32,478 nucleotides of DNA, from assembly GCF_000006405.1 (NCBI RefSeq), contig NW_003203396.1, positions 100,438-132,915 on the forward strand, in the 5' to 3' direction. Source of the DNA: Perkinsus marinus ATCC 50983. Taxonomy: Eukaryota > Perkinsozoa > Perkinsida > Perkinsidae. The notes under the pieces are model-generated. The model saw only the letters and a program-made list of their open reading frames with translations, was not told the origin of the DNA and made no database searches. A program made the position numbers and the translations under genes. Below, piece by piece: positions 31,903 through 32,478 of this stretch (position 1 is the first letter of the stretch; each line of letters starts with the position of its first letter).

Positions 31903-32478
31903 ATGGATGCAGGATCAAAGTCCGAGCTCGATCAATGTTCGAGTGACTCGAACATAGTTTCAACAGCGAATCGAATCGGGTCACAAAACGAGCGAGTTTA
32001 TTGGAGCGTTAAGGTCAAAACTGATATCCTGGAGAATGAGGTTGTGTGGCACAACTTGTGCCACAACGGCGTTGTGGTCGATGAGCAGATCCAAAGCATT
32101 CTGATGCATGCAGCGGTCTCATTTTATGGAAAAAATAGCTCTTCTTTGCCGGTACGACTGTGAATCAACACCTTACAGCTCCATGTTGGAAGAGAATGTT
32201 TTCCGGCTATTCCGGAAGTTACGGGGGATCGTGAATGGTCCTAGCGGCAGGAGGGGCGCTACTCCGCATATAATTGGAAGTGTACAATCTTGGGTCACAG
32301 AGAATTCCCCTGACTTCATTAGGAAGGATCAATGGCCCATTGAGCTAGGCCAAATGAAAGCCTTCATCTCGATGCGATTGACTTTATGATTTGGGGTCTG
32401 CTACAGCATCAGCTTTTGGAATCTCGATCTGAGCTTAGCGGCATTCAAGAGTTGGAGCGGCTTCTCACTGATTCTTTG
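31903..32478 (+). CDS. Uncharacterised plus-strand gene, 5' part (runs off window)
   Basis: The only plus-strand gene candidate of weight. ATG at 31903 opens 86 codons (MDAGSKSELDQCSSDSNIVS, then VKVKTDILENEVVWHNLC) to a TGA at 32161-32163. Later bases in other frames are also protein-like (ENVFRLFRKLRGIVNGPSG, 32188-32244), and an acceptor GGTCTGCTACAG near 32408 opens HQLLESRSELSGIQELERLL to the window edge, so short introns are likely; I could not phase them. No family recognised. Two perfect palindromes lie in the first exon. Confidence 0.45.
31936..31954. repeat. Perfect 9-bp palindrome
   Basis: TGTTCGAGT-G-ACTCGAACA, inside the plus-strand candidate exon. Confidence 0.85.
32045..32065. 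repeat. Perfect 10-bp palindrome
   Basis: TGTGGCACAA-C-TTGTGCCACA, 90 bases after the palindrome at 31936-31954 and in the same exon. Confidence 0.85.

Overview
This window looks like nuclear DNA from a protist with a relict or cryptic plastid, most likely a perkinsozoan (Perkinsus or a close alveolate relative). The evidence is a plastid-type IspG/GcpE (MEP isoprenoid pathway) gene whose N-terminus reads as signal peptide, Ser/Thr-rich stretch, second hydrophobic segment and basic stretch, as in dinoflagellate-type plastid leaders. Splicing agrees: most introns I could phase are only 43-57 nt with GT-AG ends. The organism assignment is an inference; no rRNA or spliced leader is present to prove it.

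Layout: every recognisable gene up to about 30.7 kb lies on the minus strand, head to tail. 1-2154 holds the 5' part of an ABCG half-transporter, running off the left edge. 3245-6256 holds a PP2A B''-type regulatory subunit (PPP2R3C / plant TON2-FASS family) with many short introns and a C-terminal extension. 6720-7432 is a 55-57 bp minisatellite. 8059-10985 is a second, nearly identical ABCG gene, interrupted only by a 100-N assembly gap. 11054-11810 is a second tandem array (78 bp unit, sharing a core with the first but in the opposite orientation). 12593-17430 is IspG, about 20 exons. 17581-17802 is a small possible exon. 20684-21497 and 23818-24885 are unrecognised proteins, the latter nearly intronless. 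25992-26383 is a weak, receiver-like reading. 27823-30671 is an unrecognised acidic/coiled-coil gene whose introns contain copies of one short repeat family. 31903 to the right edge is a plus-strand partial gene.

Two features stand out as possibly undescribed. First, several IspG introns carry tRNA-like B-box (T-arm) sequences; one 49-nt intron is almost entirely a tRNA 3'-half-like sequence. Second, the 27.9-30.0 kb gene has five or six related 110-170 bp elements with imperfect terminal inverted repeats, in both orientations and apparently confined to introns; one copy coincides with a whole 113-nt intron, as introner elements do. Both suggest recent intron gain from mobile sequence. Several long perfect or near-perfect hairpins lie in the non-coding 22-28 kb region.

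Exon boundaries were found by eye from splice signals, reading-frame phase and remembered family sequences. IspG, ABCG and PPP2R3C are secure; the N-terminal exons of PPP2R3C and all unrecognised genes are provisional.
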